From Porticoccus sp. (GTDB taxonomy: Bacteria > Pseudomonadota > Gammaproteobacteria > Pseudomonadales > Porticoccaceae), in NCBI GenBank assembly GCA_002685455.1, contig NYXF01000088.1, positions 1 to 9,146 of the forward strand: a stretch of DNA of 9,146 nucleotides, given 5' to 3'. This document shows positions 6,847 to 9,146 of the stretch, piece by piece. Under the pieces are notes generated by a model, which was not told where the DNA came from, made no database searches, and saw nothing but the letters and a program-made list of their open reading frames with translations. Each line of letters begins with the position of its first letter. Positions within the stretch are counted from its first letter, which is position 1. The position numbers and the translations under genes were made by a program.

Positions 6847-7554
6847 ATGGAAAAAATTATTAAAACTATAACTCTTAAAAATGGCGATAAATACATTGGA
6901 GAGATAAAAGATGATCAAATGAACGGTCAGGGTACTCTATATTCTAATAATATATCCTATGAAGGTGGATTTAAAAAAGGAAAATTTCATGGCGAGGGAA
7001 TTCTGAAGAACCCGATTATTGGTAAGTATTCGGGTCAATTTATTAATGGCCATGCATGTGGTCAAGGAGTAATGACTTACAACATCGGACACATATATTA
7101 CGGACAATGGAAAAATGACATGAAACATGGTGACGGAATCTATACAGATGATACTGGCACTAAATATGAGGGTCAGTGGCAGAATGATAAGAAGCATGGA
7201 GAAGGAATTTTAGTTTTTAGTGATGGCACTAAATATTCTGGAAATTGGGTTGATGGAAAAAAACAAGGAAAAGGTTCATATAATTATCCTGATGGTTCTG
7301 CCTATGTTGGAGAGTTTATTGATGGCGTTTATCACGGATATGGAGTCTACACTTACCCTAATGGCAGTAAATATTCTGGTGATTATAAATTTGGTAAGGC
7401 AAATGGACAGGGCGTACTTACTAAGCCTGGTATTGGAGAATATGTCGGAGAATTTATGGATGATAAAGAGCATGGAAAAGGAACTTTTATTGATATAAAT
7501 GGTAAAAAATACGCATGTGAATGGAGAGAGGGTTCAAGAAGAGAGGATAAATGA
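6847..7554 (+). CDS. MORN-repeat protein, cytoplasmic
   Basis: MORN motifs (YxGxWxxGxxxGxGxxxxxxG) build flat beta-hairpin sheets that in other proteins bind lipids or partner proteins; no enzyme activity is implied. The 235 residues are almost entirely MORN. Repeats begin at Tyr16, 38, 61, 84, 107, 130, 153, 176, 199 and 222, a spacing of 23 residues (22 for the first), giving nine full copies and a partial, degenerate tenth (YACEW). A short 15-residue leader and a charged tail (GSRREDK) flank them. There is no signal peptide, membrane helix or fused catalytic domain, so it should act in the cytoplasm or on the inner leaflet. The Shine-Dalgarno is weak (GAG at 6835-6837). The stop codon overlaps the start region of ggt (ATGATG), so the two are one operon. 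Assignment to the repeat family is certain; the role is unknown. Confidence 0.95.
   Translation: MEKIIKTITLKNGDKYIGEIKDDQMNGQGTLYSNNISYEGGFKKGKFHGEGILKNPIIGKYSGQFINGHACGQGVMTYNIGHIYYGQWKNDMKHGDGIYTDDTGTKYEGQWQNDKKHGEGILVFSDGTKYSGNWVDGKKQGKGSYNYPDGSAYVGEFIDGVYHGYGVYTYPNGSKYSGDYKFGKANGQGVLTKPGIGEYVGEFMDDKEHGKGTFIDINGKKYACEWREGSRREDK
6892..7530 (+). repeat. Tandem 69-base units encoding MORN motifs
   Basis: The repeats are still visible at DNA level: GGCACTAAATAT occurs at 7156-7167 and again at 7225-7236, exactly 69 bases apart, and GGCAGTAAATAT lies 138 bases further on at 7363-7374. The similarity is greatest in the middle units, which suggests duplications there are younger than those at the ends. 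Confidence 0.8.
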
Positions 7555-9146
7555 TGTATAAGCTTGCTATTTTAGTATTAGCTTTGGGTTTTACGCTTAA
7601 TTTATTTGGAGCTCAAATCTCTGACGAACGAGACCCAGAGGATTTTTCACTAAAGAAAAATAATAATGCTTTAGATCACACTATATCTGGATACTTAAAA
7701 CAAACGCGTCAACCTGTAATTGCAGATAATTGGATGGTTGTTACAGCAAACGCCCAAGCTTCAAAAGCGGCAGCAAAAATATTAGAAAGAGGTGGAACTG
7801 CTGTGGATGGAATGATTGTGGCACAACTTATACTTGGTTTAGTTGAACCGGAATCTTCAGGCTTGGGTGGCGGTGCATTCCTTTTGTATTATGATCACGA
7901 TAATAAAAAACTTACCTCTCTCGATGGAAGAGAAACAGCACCATTAAAATCAACAACTGATATGTTTCTCAATAAAGAGGGGAATCCAATTAAATTTATG
8001 GATGCTGCTCTAGGGGGCATGTCTGTTGGTGTGCCAGGAACTCCTGCACTACTTCAGCAGGCCTATTTAAGATGGGGCAAACTTGAATGGACCTCATTAT
8101 TCAAAGAGGCAATCTCTCTAGCTGATAATGGATTTTTTGTCTCGAAAAAATTAAGCTCCTCAGTTCACAAGCATTACAGCTCGATATCAAAAATAAAGAG
8201 AACTAAGGATTACTTCATTCCTGGGGGGCATAAAATTGAAGCTGGACAGGTGCATATAAATAAAGCTTATGCCAATACGTTAAATAAATTCTCTAAACAT
8301 GGATCTAGCATTTTTTATTCAGGTGAAATTGCAGATGATATAGTCAAAACAGTGAACAAAAGTTTGAACAATGGATTCCTTACAAAAAAAGATTTATTGC
8401 TATATGAGGTAAAAGAAAGAAAACCAGTTTGCTCATCTTATCGAGATTACCAAGTTTGCGGAATGGGACCACCGTCATCTGGTGCTATAACGATTAATCA
8501 AATATTAGGGATGGTTGAAAATTTTCCCATTGCACAGCTTGGCTCAACGAATGCAGAAGCATGGAGAATTATCGGGGATGCCACTAGGTTAGCCTTTGCT
8601 GACCGCTCATTATATTTGGCAGACAGCGATTTTGTTTTCGTCCCTGTTGAAGGTCTCTTAGATAAGAAATACCTTAAAGATCGCAGCAAACATTTAGAAA
8701 CTAAATACAAAATTCCAATAGTTGAACCAGGCTCGCCTAGCACAAAAATTTCACTTAACTATTTTCCAGATGTATCGGTTGAGCAACCATCGACCTCTCA
8801 CATATCTATTATTGATAAATATGGTAATGCTTTATCAATGACAACAACAATAGAGAGTTCTTTTGGTTCAAGCTTGATGACAAAAAGCGGATTTTTATTA
8901 AATAATGAATTGACGGACTTTTCATTTATAAGCTTTGCAAATGGAAAGGTTGTTGCTAATAGAATAGAGCCCAGAAAGAGACCTCGATCATCAATGTCTC
9001 CAACCATAATTTTCAAAGAACAAAGACCCGTATATATCCTTGGCAGTCCTGGGGGCAGCAATATAATTGGTTATGTCCTAAATGCTATCATCGGTCTTAT
9101 AGATTGGAATATGAACGCGCAGCAAGCAGCCTCTATAGCACACGCA
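7554..9146 (+). CDS. ggt: Gamma-glutamyltransferase, secreted, 3' end cut by window edge
   Basis: GGT cleaves gamma-glutamyl bonds (glutathione and gamma-glutamyl peptides) by hydrolysis or transfer, after self-cleavage into large and small subunits. The visible 531 residues start with a signal peptide (YKLAILVLALGFTLNLFGA, cleavage near 20), placing the enzyme in the periplasm. Landmarks in order are VTANAQASKAAAKILERGGTAVDG, EPESSGLGGGAF (98-109), the substrate-binding arginine R126 in LDGRETAP, GPPSSGA (305-311) and the autocleavage/catalytic Thr414 in STSHISI. Then come LLNNELTDFS (D455), KRPRSSMSPTI (S479-S480) and LGSPGGS (496-502). The catalytic-pocket Asn of E. coli GGT (N411) is Glu434 here. 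Roughly 60-70 C-terminal residues lie beyond the window. The frame is open throughout. ATG at 7554 has AGGA six bases upstream; the ATG at 7551 is an alternative but too close to it. Both overlap the MORN stop. Confidence 0.95.
   Translation, partial: MYKLAILVLALGFTLNLFGAQISDERDPEDFSLKKNNNALDHTISGYLKQTRQPVIADNWMVVTANAQASKAAAKILERGGTAVDGMIVAQLILGLVEPESSGLGGGAFLLYYDHDNKKLTSLDGRETAPLKSTTDMFLNKEGNPIKFMDAALGGMSVGVPGTPALLQQAYLRWGKLEWTSLFKEAISLADNGFFVSKKLSSSVHKHYSSISKIKRTKDYFIPGGHKIEAGQVHINKAYANTLNKFSKHGSSIFYSGEIADDIVKTVNKSLNNGFLTKKDLLLYEVKERKPVCSSYRDYQVCGMGPPSSGAITINQILGMVENFPIAQLGSTNAEAWRIIGDATRLAFADRSLYLADSDFVFVPVEGLLDKKYLKDRSKHLETKYKIPIVEPGSPSTKISLNYFPDVSVEQPSTSHISIIDKYGNALSMTTTIESSFGSSLMTKSGFLLNNELTDFSFISFANGKVVANRIEPRKRPRSSMSPTIIFKEQRPVYILGSPGGSNIIGYVLNAIIGLIDWNMNAQQAASIAHA

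Noticed and set aside
6833..6871. 12-residue upstream ORF overlapping the MORN start in another frame
   Set aside because: Too short to support; the overlap could be incidental and no regulatory signature accompanies it.
6937..7498. Additional open frames inside the MORN gene on both strands
   Set aside because: They are shadows created by the repetitive MORN coding sequence; the MORN frame itself is unambiguous.
8498..9061. Two minus-strand open frames inside ggt
   Set aside because: The plus-strand GGT frame is complete with all catalytic motifs; the antisense frames lack family features or ribosome binding sites.

Overview
The window reads as an AT-rich (about two thirds A+T by eye) chromosomal segment of a gammaproteobacterium. 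This rests on the run asmA – mutY – yggX next to a divergent monofunctional hisB and a tRNA-Phe with encoded CCA. As I remember it, this arrangement resembles the hisB/asmA-like/mutY/yggX neighbourhood of Pseudomonas. YggX itself is largely a proteobacterial protein. I cannot place the organism more precisely.

Layout. (1) Positions 1-513, minus strand: 5' part of hisB (histidine biosynthesis), cut by the window edge. (2) 514-868: divergent intergenic region with a candidate hisB promoter and a perfect 8-bp inverted repeat. (3) 869-4239, plus strand: a tight operon of asmA (TTG start), mutY (GTG start, one-base overlap with asmA) and yggX. These are an envelope/lipid-transport protein, an adenine DNA glycosylase and an iron-trafficking/oxidative-protection protein. 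(4) 4257-4397: a sigma70-type promoter and tRNA-Phe(GAA). (5) 4488-5467, plus: an unrecognised secreted protein coupled to a six-helix VUT/YhhQ-like membrane transporter. (6) 5596-6737, minus: a DUF2237 protein, then (reading right to left) a three-repeat Sel1-like secreted protein followed by a previously uncalled 44-residue hydrophobic mini-protein at 6046-6180. (7) 6847-9146, plus: a cytoplasmic MORN-repeat protein (nine full repeats plus a partial one) overlapping the start of a secreted gamma-glutamyltransferase that runs off the window.

The left half is conserved housekeeping sequence. mutY and yggX share a theme of protection from oxidative damage: MutY removes A opposite 8-oxoG, and YggX protects Fe-S proteins such as MutY. 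The right half is more accessory: small secreted proteins, repeat proteins and a periplasmic peptidase/transferase. I found no integrase, transposase, CRISPR array, toxin-antitoxin pair of known family or defence system. The most interesting leads are the translationally overlapped MORN–GGT pair, the 44-residue hydrophobic ORF behind the Sel1 gene, and the unknown secreted protein/VUT transporter pair.
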